Counted from the stretch's first letter, positions 40,587-50,364 are shown. The stretch: 64,000 nt of DNA from Schumannella soli (GCF_006517435.1 NZ_VHQG01000001.1:1194076-1258075), one strand, 5' to 3'. Numbers and translations are program-made. The notes: generated by a model from the letters alone, not told the origin.

Positions 40587-40899
40587 GTCTGTAGCGGGTC
40601 CGGGGTCGACGGCCGGGCCCGGAGCGTTCGCCCCTAGAAGGATCGCAGCCAGGCCTGCACCTGATTCGTGGACTCGGCCCGTTCGAGATTGGGGCAACGG
40701 TATTCGGCGCCTGCATCGCCGAAGTCCTGTCGGGCATTGACCCGGACCTCTGGGCGGCGGATATCGTCGGCGCGGTCGGGTTCCTGGCTGCGGTGGCCTG
40801 CTTCGTTCGATGTCGGCTCTCCTGTGGTCGCACCACCCTCATCGGCGGCCCCGCATAGCCGGCCTGGAGCGCGGCTCGTCTTTCGACGAAGCGCAAGTC

Positions 40900-40919
40900 T
40901 GGCCACGATTCGGCCACAA
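40900..40919 (+). repeat. paired GGCCAC repeat, copy 2
   Basis: TGGCCACGATTCGGCCACAA; same spacing as the TTGCCCACA pair at 38135 with C-to-G changes in both halves. Confidence 0.35.
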
Positions 40920-41092
40920 CTGAGCGCGATCGAATCGGGTTCCGGTCATCACTTGACTGCATTTCTGTCGTCGTTTCCACGGGGGCAGGCGGCTCAGCGG
41001 CGGCAAGTTTTCGCACACGGCTAATGATTGCGAGTCGTTCTCGAGTTGACTCCTGGGCCGTTCGAGTGCTGCGCATCGAGGCACGGCTTCGG

Positions 41093-41112
41093 TGCCCACA
41101 GATTGCCCACAA
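41093..41112 (+). repeat. paired TGCCCACA repeat, copy 3
   Basis: TGCCCACAGATTGCCCACAA, about 92 bp before the tRNA-like piece at 41204, similar to the 71-bp spacing at 38135/38226. Confidence 0.4.
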
Positions 41113-41203
41113 CTCGCGGCAATCGAGGGCTATGGCTCGTGATCACTGCGACCCAAAACCCCTGAAATTCCAGCGCTTGTGGCATCCTGTGCCTGTAACC
41201 GCA

Positions 41204-41241
41204 GGGCGGGTGCGGTAGTTCGAATCCCCCGCCCTCCGCCA
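41204..41241 (+). other. tRNA 3'-half-like fragment (possible attachment site)
   Basis: GGGCGGG (41204-41210) can pair with CCCGCCC (41228-41234). Between them is a T-loop-like GTTCGAATC, and the piece ends TCCGCCA as a tRNA 3' end would. No 5' half is present upstream. A degenerate second copy is at 42734. Confidence 0.4.
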
Positions 41242-42062
41242 CCGAGGAATGGAAGCGCCGGCAAAGCCTGCGAAGGCCCCTGGATCAGGGTCGTGCCGAG
41301 ACCCTGATCGGCGGTGAAGACGTTGCCCGAGTGCAACGTCTGCGAAGGCGCCGGCGGAGACCAAACCAACGGCGTACTCCGGGGCGCCGGTATTGCGCCT
41401 CAGTCGCACGACGAACCCGCGAGTGGCGAGTTCCTCAGCCAGGGCGACGAACAGCACCGTGAACAGCCGCGACAGGATGAGCCGCGCGCCGGCTTCGGCG
41501 TAGTCGAGGCTGATCAGCACGATCGGCAACGCGACGTCGATGAAGACCTGCATCGCGCTTCCATCGGCACCGCGCACCCCGCCGCTCTTGCCGAACACCG
41601 CCCCGACGAGCAGAGCGGCCGGTTTGCCCGGCGAGGCGCTCGACGGTGCTCACTTCCGCCGCGATGAGAGCACATGTCCCGAAGATGTGTGCTCACACAT
41701 GTGGACCGCGTACCGTCAGGTCTCTATCTCTACCGGATCGAGGCTCGCGATGAGCACCCATGACGAGCACGACCCGCCCCAGGCGCGACACCGCGCCGAA
41801 CGCCAACCGCGCCGGCCGCGCCCGGAGGCCACACCTCTGACGGCCAGTACGAAAACCGCACTTCAGCCCCAGCCTCGACCCGCCGCGGCGTCCACAACCG
41901 CGGCACCCGACGCGCTCTCCTGATTCATCACGGCGTCCCACCGCAGGAGAGCGCCGGGACCGGACAGCTGATCGCTGATCGCCGTCCGATCCCCGGTGCC
42001 GTCGCCAGCCGCTGGCGGCGGCACCCCCCCGATCCGCTTCACACCGCCCAGAAGGGCACACC

Positions 42063-42524
42063 ATGACCAGCTCGCGCCCCGTTCTCGCCCCGGTCTCGCC
42101 GCCCGAGGAGCGCATGCTCCTCGGGCTGCGCGGCGTTCTGGTCGGATCCCTTCCGGTCGCGCTGCTGACTGCGGACGGGCCCGACCGGTACACCGTCGAG
42201 GCAGTATTCACCCGCCGCCCTGAACGCGAGGAGATCGCCGCGATCCTCGATTACGAGACCCGGGGCCATCTCGCGCTCAACGGATACTCGACGATCGAGC
42301 TCGCCGTCTCCGACCGACGACTCGAGATCGCCAACACGAACCTGGAAGAGCTCCGCGACGGCCTCGCATCGGTGATCGCTGCACGGCTCTCCGAGATCAG
42401 CGCCCAGGTCATCGCCGACCGCCTCCTGGCGAACGCCCGCACCGCCGACGCCGCCAGGGTCGAACACCGTCGAGCTGCTGCCGTCGTCGCTCTCGTCGAA
42501 TCGATTTCCTTCGAGAGCAACTAG
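42063..42524 (+). CDS. hypothetical protein (153 aa)
   Basis: MTSSRPVLAPVSPPEERMLL, an alpha/beta protein with IAAILDYETRGHLALNGYST and a long C-terminal helix (ADAARVEHRRAAAVVALVES). No signal peptide or known family. It lies between two tRNA-like pieces (41204 and 42734), so it could be the only gene left of a small integrated element. Confidence 0.5.
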   Translation: MTSSRPVLAPVSPPEERMLLGLRGVLVGSLPVALLTADGPDRYTVEAVFTRRPEREEIAAILDYETRGHLALNGYSTIELAVSDRRLEIANTNLEELRDGLASVIAARLSEISAQVIADRLLANARTADAARVEHRRAAAVVALVESISFESN

Positions 42525-42733
42525 GCGATACTCCGCTGGTTTCGCACCGGCTGGCGGCACACCCCGCACCCGATCGGATGACTCGAGCCCGGGTCATCTC
42601 GAGCGAGAGCGGGCGCAGAGCGCATCGCGCGAGGATGTCATCACGGGTCCGAGCGACAGAGCCAGGTGCGCAGTCCTGAGGACTGACGGCGCGATCGGCG
42701 CGAGGTGATCCGGTGGATGCGGCGGCAAGGTCC

Positions 42734-42773
42734 CAGGGCCTGGTGCGGTAGTGCAGATCCCTGCCCTCCACCA
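42734..42773 (+). other. second tRNA 3'-half-like fragment
   Basis: CAGGGCCTGGTGCGGTAGTG followed by CAGATCCCTGCCCTCCACCA shares GGTGCGGTAGT, ATCCC, GCCCTCC and a terminal CCA with the piece at 41204, in the same orientation, as left and right ends of a small insertion would. Confidence 0.4.
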
Positions 42774-42832
42774 TCGTGACTGCGGCTCCCGCCCGACGTC
42801 TCGGTCTCTCGGGTGACGGCATCGACTGTCGA

Positions 42833-42851
42833 TGCCCACGCTCTGCCCAAA
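42833..42851 (+). repeat. paired TGCCCA repeat, copy 4
   Basis: TGCCCACGCTCTGCCCAAA, the most diverged of the four paired sites, 60 bp after the tRNA-like piece at 42734. Confidence 0.35.
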
Positions 42852-43071
42852 TGCGCGCGCGATCGGGGCGAGATACCTCGCGCCGTCCGGAGTCGAATGA
42901 GCGCCGCGGTCCCGTCGCGGTCAGGGCTGGGTAGCTTGGTCGGGTGCGCGGTGCCGACCCCGACGTCTCCTACTCGCGGTCGCCGACGATTCCCCGTCCC
43001 TCGCGCTGACGTCCGCGCGCAGCTCCGCGGGTCGAGATGACCGCCGCGGAAGCTGGCAGGATCGACCTCCT

Positions 43072-44391
43072 ATGCTCGGCATCCTTCGGCGGCGCGGTGT
43101 GCCCGCTCTCGTTCTCACCTCGCTGATCGGCCGGTTGCCGACGGCGATGAGCGCGCTCGCGCTCGTGCGGCTCGTCGTCGACACGGGCGGGGACTACGCC
43201 TCGGCGTCGGCGCTCACTGCGACCTTCGTGATCGCGGGGACGATCGGGCAGCCGTTCCTCGGACGCATCATCGACCGCGCCGGACATCGCTCGCTCGTGC
43301 TGCTGCTCTCGGCGGTCGTCACGACGCTCGGGTTCGTGATCGCGGTGCTGACGGTGCAGGGAGTGCCGGCCGTGGCGTTCGTCGCCGTGGCGGTCGCCGG
43401 ATTCTCGACGCCGCCGATCGAGTCGACGCTGCGCAGTCTGTGGCCGGCGCTATTCCGCGACGCGACGCAGCGCGCATCCGCCTACGCGCTCGACGCCGCC
43501 GCCGTCGAGGTGCTGTTCATCATCGGACCGCTGCTCACGGCGACCGGCATCGCCGTGTTCGGTGCGCAGATCAACGTGCTCGCGATGGCCGGCGTCGGGC
43601 TGGTCGGCGGGATCGCGTATGCGGCGCGGGCTGTCGTGCGGCGTCCGGGCGAGGTGGATGCGCGGGTCGGCGCGAGGGCCGACGCGGGCGCCGACGCGCA
43701 CGTCGGCATGAGCGCGGGAGCGGGCGCGGGCGCGAAGCCGGGCGCTGATGACGACACCTCGCGCACCGTGAGTTCAGCACCGACCCGCCACGGCACCCCG
43801 CTCTCGTCGGCCCCCTTCGTGCGCATGCTCATCCTCACGCTGACCGCCGCGATCCCGGTCGGCGCGCTGACGCTCACCGCGACCGCTTACGGATCGCTCG
43901 CGAGCAACGACGACTTCGGCCCGGTCGCGCTCGCCGCCAACGCGACGGGCGCGCTCGTCGGGGCGCTGGTGATCGCGCGCTTCCCGCTGCGGCGTCCGCC
44001 GGCGCGGGCCGCGGCTCCGGTCGCCGTGATCCTCGGCGCGCTCTACCTGCCGACCGCCGCCGCGGGTGCCCCGCCGGTGGTCTGGATCGTGCTCGCCTTC
44101 GTCGCCGGACTCTCGCTGCCTCCGCTGCTGACGCAGATCTTCGCCCTCACCCCCGCCCTCGTGCAGTCGCGTCACGCCAACGAGGCGAACGCGTGGGTCG
44201 TCAGCGTCTTCGCGGTCGGCATCGCCGCCGGCACGGTGCTCGGCGGGATCACGGTGGATGCGCTGGGTGCGTCGTCCGGCATCCTCACCACCGTGCTCGT
44301 CGCCTCGGCCCTCGCGATCGTCGGCGGGCTGCAGGCCGGCTGGGGTGCGGTCGCGCCGCGCGCGGCGGCATCCGCGTCGCACCCCGACTGA
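43072..44391 (+). CDS. MFS transporter (439 aa)
   Basis: MLGILRRRGVPALVLTSLIG, about 12 hydrophobic segments, loop GRIIDRAGHRS between helices 2 and 3, and a long Ala/Gly/Asp-rich central cytosolic loop (around residues 195-235). It resembles the actinobacterial MFS efflux group (YbfB/AraJ-like). First gene of what looks like conserved chromosome. Substrate unknown. Convergent with the LysE gene through a shared terminator. Confidence 0.8.
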   Translation: MLGILRRRGVPALVLTSLIGRLPTAMSALALVRLVVDTGGDYASASALTATFVIAGTIGQPFLGRIIDRAGHRSLVLLLSAVVTTLGFVIAVLTVQGVPAVAFVAVAVAGFSTPPIESTLRSLWPALFRDATQRASAYALDAAAVEVLFIIGPLLTATGIAVFGAQINVLAMAGVGLVGGIAYAARAVVRRPGEVDARVGARADAGADAHVGMSAGAGAGAKPGADDDTSRTVSSAPTRHGTPLSSAPFVRMLILTLTAAIPVGALTLTATAYGSLASNDDFGPVALAANATGALVGALVIARFPLRRPPARAAAPVAVILGALYLPTAAAGAPPVVWIVLAFVAGLSLPPLLTQIFALTPALVQSRHANEANAWVVSVFAVGIAAGTVLGGITVDALGASSGILTTVLVASALAIVGGLQAGWGAVAPRAAASASHPD

Positions 44392-44399
44392 AGGTCAGT

Positions 44400-44429
44400 C
44401 CTCGGCCCGGCCCACCGGGCTCACCGAGG
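44400..44429. terminator. bidirectional terminator between MFS and LysE genes
   Basis: CCTCGG (44400-44405) pairs with CCGAGG (44424-44429), with an inner GGCCC/GGGCT stem, between two convergent stop codons. Confidence 0.5.
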
Positions 44430-44434
44430 CGAGG

Positions 44435-45070
44435 TCAGTGCTTCGCGCCCGTACCCAGCAGCACGCCGCCGAGGCCGATCATCATGACGCCGCCGGTTCC
44501 GCGGATCGTCGCGAGGCGGCGCGGCGAGCGGGCGAACCAGTTGCGGGCGGTGCCGGCGAGCAGCGCCCAGACGAGGTCGGAGGCGAGGCCGATCGACACG
44601 AAGACCGCTCCGAAGACGAGCATCTGCGTCGGGACGTCGCCGCGGCTCACATCCACGAACTGCGGCAGGGCGGCCGCGAGGAAGACGATCGTCTTCGGGT
44701 TCGTCGCGCCGACCACGATGCCGTGGCCGATGAGGCGCCGACGCGAGACGCGGGTCGCCTCGGCGGCGCCGTCGATCGGGGCCCGCCGGTGCCGGATCGC
44801 CTGCACGCCGAGGTACATGAGGTAGCCCGCGCCGACGACCTTGATGACCGTGAACGCGATCTCCGAGGCGGTGATCACCACGCCGAGCCCGAACGCGACG
44901 GCGAGCACGAGCGGGATCACGCCGATCCCGTTGCCGACGACGCTGAGGGCGCCGCCCATCCGCCGATGCACGAGCGAGTGCCCGATCACGAACAGCACGC
45001 TCGGGCCGGGGATCACGATCAGCACGAGCGCCGCGAGAGCGAAGGCGGCGAGGTGATCGGATGCGGGCAT
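44435..45070 (-). CDS. LysE/RhtB-family amino-acid exporter (211 aa)
   Basis: The N-terminal FALAALVLIVIPGPSVLFVI with the family PGP motif, six hydrophobic segments, and GYLMYLGVQAIRHRRAP and GATNPKTIVFLAAALPQFVD fit the RhtB/LysE exporters. It exports amino acids or analogues across the cytoplasmic membrane. No LysG-type regulator is adjacent; the nearest LysR gene is 3.7 kb away. Length is normal. Confidence 0.9.
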   Translation of the reverse strand: MPASDHLAAFALAALVLIVIPGPSVLFVIGHSLVHRRMGGALSVVGNGIGVIPLVLAVAFGLGVVITASEIAFTVIKVVGAGYLMYLGVQAIRHRRAPIDGAAEATRVSRRRLIGHGIVVGATNPKTIVFLAAALPQFVDVSRGDVPTQMLVFGAVFVSIGLASDLVWALLAGTARNWFARSPRRLATIRGTGGVMMIGLGGVLLGTGAKH

Positions 45071-45134
45071 GCGGTCACCCTAGACCCGGATTCGAGCAGC
45101 TGGCAGTCTGGGATGACGACGACCGGAGGACCTC

Positions 45135-45737
45135 GTGCGTGACCTCGTCTACTTCATCGCCGCATCCCTCGACGGCTTCATCGCCGCGCCCGACGGGGAT
45201 TTCTCGCGCTTCCCGACACAGCCCGACACGCTCGCCGCGCTGTTCGAGCGCTACCCCGAGACCTGCCCGACCCACGTGCGCGCCGCGCTCGGCGTCACGG
45301 GGGAGCCGCGCCGCTTCGACACCGTGATCATGGGCAGCGGTACCTTCGCTCCGGGGCTGGATGCCGGGCTCACCGGCGGCGCCTATCCGCACCTGCGTCA
45401 GATCGTCGTCACCCACCGCGAGCTCGACCCGGCCGACGGCGTCGAGACGCTGACGGGCTCCACGGCGGAGCTCGCCGCGCAGGTCGCCGCCCTCAAAGCC
45501 GAACCGGGCGCCGACATCTGGCTCGCCGGCGGCGGCGACCTCGCCGCGCAGCTGATCGACCAGATCGACGAGCTGCAGATCAAGGTGAACCCGATCGTGC
45601 TCGGCGACGGCATCCCGCTGTTCGGGCGCCGTGCCGGGGTTGCCACTGCCGCGACGCCCGCCCCGATCACCCGCGACCTCGCCCTGGTCAGCAGCGAGAC
45701 GCTGCCCGGCGGGGTCGTGCTGAACACCTACCGCTGA
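45135..45737 (+). CDS. RibD C-terminal/dihydrofolate-reductase-like protein (200 aa)
   Basis: VYFIAASLDGFIAAPDGDFS at the N-terminus and IWLAGGGDLAAQLIDQIDEL with NPIVLGDGIPLFG are the hallmarks of the RibD_C (YwjB-like) dihydrofolate-reductase-fold family. NADPH-dependent reduction of a small molecule is likely, but the riboflavin step itself is unlikely because the gene is isolated from rib genes. The GTG start has GGAGG 5 nt upstream. The stop overlaps the next start by 1 bp. Confidence 0.85.
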   Translation: MRDLVYFIAASLDGFIAAPDGDFSRFPTQPDTLAALFERYPETCPTHVRAALGVTGEPRRFDTVIMGSGTFAPGLDAGLTGGAYPHLRQIVVTHRELDPADGVETLTGSTAELAAQVAALKAEPGADIWLAGGGDLAAQLIDQIDELQIKVNPIVLGDGIPLFGRRAGVATAATPAPITRDLALVSSETLPGGVVLNTYR

Positions 45738-46312
45738 TGCCGGCGGACGCCCCGTCGAGCCGGCCGCTCTCGGCGCAGACCCTCAGCGAGACCCATCGGC
45801 GGGTGCTCGCGTTCTGGGCGGCTGACTGCGTCGAGCGGGTGCTGCCGTTGTTCGAGGCGGCGGCGCCGCACGAGTCGCGGCCGCGCGACGGGCTGGCGCG
45901 GGTGCGCGCCTACGGGAGGGGCGAGCTGGATACGGCGGGCGAGATCCGGCGCCGATTCGAGGCGGGGCGGGCGGCCGGGGTCGTCAGCGCTCCGGCCGCG
46001 GTCGCCGCCGCGCGCGCCGTCGGGCAGGCGACCGGGATCGCGCACATGGGGGCGCATGCCCTGGGCGCGGCGGCCTACGCAGTGCGCGCGGCACGCCTCG
46101 GCGCCGACTCCGAGACGGACGATCCGCAGCGCGCCGCCGACGCCGAGATCGCGTGGCAGCTCGCCGACCTCACTGTCGAGGCGCGGGATGCGCTGCGTCG
46201 GCTCCCCGCGCTCGGCGCCGACCCGGCGGGGCCGCTCGGATCGGGACTGCTCGCCCGCGGCGATCTCGGCGACACGATCCGGGCGCTGCAGGCCGGAATC
46301 GCATCCCGCTGA
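45737..46312 (+). CDS. Imm5-like putative immunity protein (191 aa)
   Basis: All-alpha. ETHRRVLAFWAADCVERVLP, then GIAHMGAHALGAAAYAVRAA, EIAWQLADLTVEARDALRRL; the last part (HMGAHALGAA.YAVRA) is the signature of the Imm-5 family. These proteins neutralise polymorphic toxins in some genomes, but no toxin gene is nearby and chromosomal stand-alone members are common. Coupled by a 1-bp overlap to the reductase gene. Confidence 0.7.
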   Translation: MPADAPSSRPLSAQTLSETHRRVLAFWAADCVERVLPLFEAAAPHESRPRDGLARVRAYGRGELDTAGEIRRRFEAGRAAGVVSAPAAVAAARAVGQATGIAHMGAHALGAAAYAVRAARLGADSETDDPQRAADAEIAWQLADLTVEARDALRRLPALGADPAGPLGSGLLARGDLGDTIRALQAGIASR

Positions 46313-46446
46313 CAGGTCCCCGGCGGGCACGCCGCCCGAGAACGCGTCGCGCGGTCGCGACCAGCAGGCGGGGAACGAGCAGCGACGGCGCACGCCGCAC
46401 ATCGGCGAGGTCCGTCGGCCGGCGCACGAGACGCGGCACGCGCGCG

Positions 46447-47643
46447 TCAGCTCTGCGCGGTGACTCCCGCCTCGGCATCCCGCGCCGCCACGAACGCCGC
46501 CACCGCGCGCTCGATGTCCTCGAGCGAGTGCGATGCCGACAGCTGCACGCGGATGCGCGCGGTGCCGCGCGGCACGACCGGGAACGAGAACGCTGTCACG
46601 TAGACGCCGAGGTCGAGCATGCGGTGCGCGATGCGGGCCGTGAGGGCGGCGTCGCCGAACATGACGGGCACGATCGGATGCTCGCCCGGCTGCAGCTCGA
46701 AGCCGGCGTCGGTCATGGCCGCGCGGAAGGCCGCCGCGTTGCGCTGCAGCCGACTGCGCGCATCCTGCGAGCCCTCGATCACGTCGAGGGCGGCGAGCGT
46801 TCCGGCGACGATGACCGGGGCGACGCTGTTCGAGAACAAGTACGGGCGTGAGCGCTGGCGCAGCAGATCGACGATCTCGCGGTGCGCGGCGACGTAGCCG
46901 CCCGAGGCGCCGCCGAGCGCCTTGCCGAAGGTGCCGGTGAGGATGTCGACCCGGTCCTGCACGCCGCACAGCTCGGGGGTGCCGCGTCCCGATTCGCCGA
47001 TGAAGCCGACCGCGTGCGAGTCGTCGACGAAGACGAGGGCGTCGTAGCGCTCGGCGAGGTCGCAGATCGCCTCGAGCGGGGCGATGTAGCCGTCCATCGA
47101 GAAGACGCCGTCGGTCACGATCACCCGGAAGCGCGCATCCTCGGCGGCCACCAGCTGCGCCTCGAGGTCGGCCATGTCGCGGTTGCGGTAGCGCAGGCGA
47201 CGCGCCTTCGAGAGGCGGATGCCGTCGATGATCGAGGCGTGATTCAGCTCGTCGGAGATGATCGCGTCGTCGGCGCCGAACAGGGTCTCGAAGACGCCGC
47301 CGTTCGCGTCGAAGCACGACGAGAAGAGGATGGCGTCGTCGGTGCCGAGAAAGCCCGCTACGCGCCGCTCGAGCTCGCGGTGCTGGGTCTGGGTTCCGCA
47401 GATGAAGCGCACGCTCGCGAGCCCGTAGCCCCAGGTGTCGAGAGCGTCGTGCGCGGCGGCGACGAGCGTCGCGTCGTCGGCCAGGCCGAGGTAGTTGTTG
47501 GCGCAGAAGTTGAGCACATCCTGCCCGTCGGCGTGGATGCGGGCGCTCTGCGGCCCGGAGATCTCGCGCTCGTGCTTCGTCAGCCCGGTGGCCTCGATCT
47601 CGTCGAGCTGCCCGGCGAGGTGGCTGCGGAATGCGGTGTACAT
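46447..47643 (-). CDS. kbl: glycine C-acetyltransferase (2-amino-3-ketobutyrate CoA ligase)
   Basis: 398 aa, beginning [20 protein letters not shown], with [20 protein letters not shown], the PLP-binding [16 protein letters not shown] (the Lys is the Schiff-base residue), [19 protein letters not shown] and [15 protein letters not shown]. It converts 2-amino-3-oxobutyrate plus CoA to glycine and acetyl-CoA, the second step of threonine breakdown. Its ATG overlaps the tdh stop (TGATG), giving a tdh-kbl operon. Cytosolic; length is normal. Confidence 0.95.
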   Translation of the reverse strand: MYTAFRSHLAGQLDEIEATGLTKHEREISGPQSARIHADGQDVLNFCANNYLGLADDATLVAAAHDALDTWGYGLASVRFICGTQTQHRELERRVAGFLGTDDAILFSSCFDANGGVFETLFGADDAIISDELNHASIIDGIRLSKARRLRYRNRDMADLEAQLVAAEDARFRVIVTDGVFSMDGYIAPLEAICDLAERYDALVFVDDSHAVGFIGESGRGTPELCGVQDRVDILTGTFGKALGGASGGYVAAHREIVDLLRQRSRPYLFSNSVAPVIVAGTLAALDVIEGSQDARSRLQRNAAAFRAAMTDAGFELQPGEHPIVPVMFGDAALTARIAHRMLDLGVYVTAFSFPVVPRGTARIRVQLSASHSLEDIERAVAAFVAARDAEAGVTAQS

Positions 47644-48686
47644 CAGAGCTCCGTCCAATCGAGAACGACCTTGCCGCCGGACCCGGCGGAGGCGGCCGCG
47701 AATCCGGCCTTCCAGTCGCGGGCGGGGATGACCTCGGTGATGACCGAGCCGATCGCGGCCCGCAGCGCGCTCGAGGTCTGCAGCATGGCCGACATCGCGT
47801 TCCAGGTCTCGAACATCTCGCGACCGTAGATGCCCTTCACGACCAGCATGTGCGTGACGACCTTGGCCCAGTCGATCGCGAAGGGCGCGCTGGGCAGGCC
47901 GAGCATCGCGATGCGGCCGCCGTGGTTCATGTTGTCGATCATCTCCGGCAGCGAGGTCGGTGCGCCGCTCATCTCGAGCCCGACGTCGAAGCCCTCGCGC
48001 ATGCCGAGCGCGGTCTGGGCCTCGCGGATGCGCCGGGCCGACACGTCGACGACGTCATCCGCGCCGATGCCCTTCGCCAGCGCGAGCCGCGCCGGGCTGA
48101 TGTCGGTGCCGACGATGAAGCGGGCGCCGACGTGCCGGGCGATCGCGATCGCCATCAGGCCGATCGGGCCGCATCCGGTGATCAGCACGTCCTCGCCGAC
48201 GAGCCGGTAGGCGAGGGTCGTGTGCACGGCGTTGCCGAGCGGGTCGAAGATCGCGCCGAGCTCGGGCGAGATGTCGCCCTGGTGCACCCAGACGTTGCTG
48301 GCCGGGATGGTGAGGTACTCGGCGAAGGCGCCGTCGCGCTGCACGCCGAGGCCGACGGTGCGGATGCACATCTGCCGCCGCCCGGCGCGGCAGTTGCGGC
48401 AGGTGCCGCAGACGATGTGGCCCTCACCCGATACCCGGTCGCCGAGGTCGACGTCGCGCACGAGCTCGCCGGTCGCGACGACCTCGCCGTAGAACTCGTG
48501 GCCCGGGATGAGCGGAGCCGTGATGGTCGAGGCCGCCCAGTCGTCCCAGTGGTCGATGTGCAGATCCGTGCCGCAGATGCCGGTGCGCAGCACGCGGATC
48601 ACGACATCATCGGGGCCGGCGACCGGGTCGGGCACCGTCACCCAGTCCAACCCCGCACCGGGCGCCGTCTTCTGCAGAGCGCGCAT
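47643..48686 (-). CDS. tdh: L-threonine 3-dehydrogenase
   Basis: 347 aa zinc alcohol-dehydrogenase family. Catalytic zinc ligands Cys38 (GICGTDLH), His63 and Glu64 (GHEFYGEV), structural zinc cysteines 93, 96, 99 and 107, and nucleotide-binding [18 protein letters not shown] are visible. It oxidises threonine to 2-amino-3-oxobutyrate with NAD+, which Kbl then cleaves. First gene of the tdh-kbl operon, 61 bp from a divergent LysR regulator that probably controls it. Confidence 0.95.
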   Translation of the reverse strand: MRALQKTAPGAGLDWVTVPDPVAGPDDVVIRVLRTGICGTDLHIDHWDDWAASTITAPLIPGHEFYGEVVATGELVRDVDLGDRVSGEGHIVCGTCRNCRAGRRQMCIRTVGLGVQRDGAFAEYLTIPASNVWVHQGDISPELGAIFDPLGNAVHTTLAYRLVGEDVLITGCGPIGLMAIAIARHVGARFIVGTDISPARLALAKGIGADDVVDVSARRIREAQTALGMREGFDVGLEMSGAPTSLPEMIDNMNHGGRIAMLGLPSAPFAIDWAKVVTHMLVVKGIYGREMFETWNAMSAMLQTSSALRAAIGSVITEVIPARDWKAGFAAASAGSGGKVVLDWTEL

Positions 48687-48742
48687 GCGCCCTGTCTAAT
48701 CGCGTCGATAGCGCAGAACAACGGCACGGTTCTTCATCGATC

Positions 48743-48760
48743 GTGAAGTGGATGCTTCAC
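48743..48760. promoter_or_regulatory. inverted repeat over the LysR start codon
   Basis: GTGAAG-TGGATG-CTTCAC contains the GTG start codon of the regulator. A TTCA-N7-TGAA site overlaps it upstream (48733-48747). This suggests binding by the LysR protein itself (T-N11-A-like) and autoregulation of the divergent tdh promoter. Confidence 0.45.
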
Positions 48761-49761
48761 TATCCGATGTGGAGGTCCATCAGCTGCGGCTGCTGCGCGA
48801 ACTCGCCCACCTCGGCAGTGTGAGCGCGGTGGCCGCCGCATCCGGCGTCTCGCCCTCGGCCGTGTCGCAGCAGCTCGCCGCCCTGCAGCGCGGCTTCCGC
48901 ACCTCGCTCACGCGCAAGCAGGGTCGCTCGCTCGTGCTGACGGATGCCGGACTCGCGCTCGTTCGCGCCGGCGACGGCGTGCTGGATGCGGTGGCTGCGG
49001 CCCGCGCCGCCGTCGACGACTACGAGAGCGACGAGCGCGGCGTCGTGCGGCTCAGCGGCTTCCACAGCGCCGGGCAGGCGATCTTCGGCAGCCTCATCGC
49101 CGAGCTCGCCGCGAGCGGCGGACCCGAGGTGCGCTTCACCGACGAGGACGTCGCGCAAGACGACTTCCCGGCGCTCGCCGCCCGCTACGACCTCGTGCTC
49201 GCGCACCGACTCGACCACAGCCCGCCCTGGCCCGACGACGGCGTGCGCGTCATCACGCTCGTGCACGAGCCGCTGGATGTCGCGCTGCCGGCATCCCATC
49301 GCCTCGCCCGGGCTTCGCGGCTGCGTCCGGCCGACCTGATCGACGAACGCTGGGTCAGCAGCCGGGTCGGCTTCTCGCCCGACGACGTGCTGCGGGCCGT
49401 CGCGGCGTCGGCGGAGCGCACCATCGACATCGTGCACCGCGTCAACGACTGGAGCACGGTCGCGTCGATCGTCTCGACCGGCGACGCGCTCGGGCTGCTG
49501 CCGCGGTACACCGGCAGCCTCGCGCACGTCGACGGCGTCGTCACCCGGCCCCTCGTCGGCGTCGGCACGACCCGCTCGATCGACGTGCTCGCGCGCCCCG
49601 AGATCTTGCGACGGCGTGCCGTGCGCGCGGTCGTCGAGTCGCTGCGGCGGGTGATGGATGCGCTCGCGGCGGGCGGAGCGGGCGTCGCCGGAGCGGGCCC
49701 GGGTGCGGGCGCGAGCGCCGACCTCGGCGCGGAGGACGACCAGGATCAGCGTCGCGGATGA
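48748..49761 (+). CDS. LysR-family regulator (337 aa)
   Basis: The N-terminal winged HTH (LRLLRELAHLGSVSAVAAAS, VSPSAVSQQLAALQRGFRTS) is followed by a periplasmic-binding-like effector domain and a Gly/Ala-rich tail. Divergent from tdh-kbl, which is its likely target; the inducer may be threonine, inferred from position. The GTG start has no good ribosome binding site and lies inside an inverted repeat, so expression may be low or self-controlled. Confidence 0.85.
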   Translation: MDASLSDVEVHQLRLLRELAHLGSVSAVAAASGVSPSAVSQQLAALQRGFRTSLTRKQGRSLVLTDAGLALVRAGDGVLDAVAAARAAVDDYESDERGVVRLSGFHSAGQAIFGSLIAELAASGGPEVRFTDEDVAQDDFPALAARYDLVLAHRLDHSPPWPDDGVRVITLVHEPLDVALPASHRLARASRLRPADLIDERWVSSRVGFSPDDVLRAVAASAERTIDIVHRVNDWSTVASIVSTGDALGLLPRYTGSLAHVDGVVTRPLVGVGTTRSIDVLARPEILRRRAVRAVVESLRRVMDALAAGGAGVAGAGPGAGASADLGAEDDQDQRRG

Positions 49762-49848
49762 CGCGGCCGCGCCTCCTCGCGGCCAGAGTGATCCCGTGAT
49801 CTCCACCGTGCTCGCGAGCGTCTCGCGCCGAGACACCGAGTCCGGCTC

Positions 49849-50253
49849 TCAGTCGAGAAGTGACCTGCTCCACAGGACGGGCACGGCGACGGTCGACAGG
49901 CGGAAGGGCCTGAATCTCACGAGGAGATCGTCGAAAGCGAGCTCGTCGAAGACCACGATCGCTCCGAGTGCCCACAGAACATCGAGTCGAAGGTCAGAAT
50001 TCGCGTCGTCATTCCACTGGAACGAGTCGACGATGCGAACGACGTGCGGCTTCGCGGCGCTCAACGCGGCATCGAGCTGCGGATTGCTCGTCAGCGTCGA
50101 CACCACGAGGACCGAAGCGTGGTCGAGCTTCTCGAGAAGGTCGGGCTGATACTGCACCGCAGCGGATTTGCCTTCTTCCCAGTCCGATTTGGTCAGCGAC
50201 GGCAGGGTTTCGATGAAGGCGGTGACTTCCCGCGTCCGCGGCCCGTAGAGCAT
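49849..50253 (-). CDS. hypothetical protein (134 aa)
   Basis: MLYGPRTREVTAFIETLPSL, with strands ASVLVVSTLTSNPQLDAALS and a C-terminal LWALGAIVVFDELAFDDLLV. Alpha/beta, soluble. A GTG 6 nt upstream is also possible. No family recognised. GC is slightly lower than the neighbours. Confidence 0.5.
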   Translation of the reverse strand: MLYGPRTREVTAFIETLPSLTKSDWEEGKSAAVQYQPDLLEKLDHASVLVVSTLTSNPQLDAALSAAKPHVVRIVDSFQWNDDANSDLRLDVLWALGAIVVFDELAFDDLLVRFRPFRLSTVAVPVLWSRSLLD

Positions 50254-50364
50254 GGCCACACCGTACCTTCATCGAGTTGCATCAGATCATGGATCTCGCT
50301 TGCTGGCTCAGCTGCGACGACGCCAGCCCAGCGCCGAGCACCCACACCGAACTAGCGTCGGAGC

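Larger units (their letters stand above)
40587..42062. other. gene-poor stretch with degenerate DNA
   Basis: About 1.5 kb without a convincing intact gene. It contains two paired GCCCAC-type repeats (40900, 41093), a tRNA 3'-half-like piece (41204-41241), and a minus-strand frame with a hydrophobic part (LFTVLFVALAEELATRGFVV, around 41400-41560) that may be the rest of a membrane protein. It reads like a worn integration hot spot. Confidence 0.4.

Noticed and set aside
41143..41598. Minus-strand frame with a hydrophobic stretch
   Set aside because: Only part looks protein-like, it runs through a tRNA-like fragment, and it has no ribosome binding site; kept only as a remark in the gene-poor stretch.
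45737..46312. Imm5-like gene as part of a polymorphic toxin system
   Set aside because: No toxin gene or secretion module is nearby, and the gene is coupled to a reductase gene in conserved chromosomal DNA.
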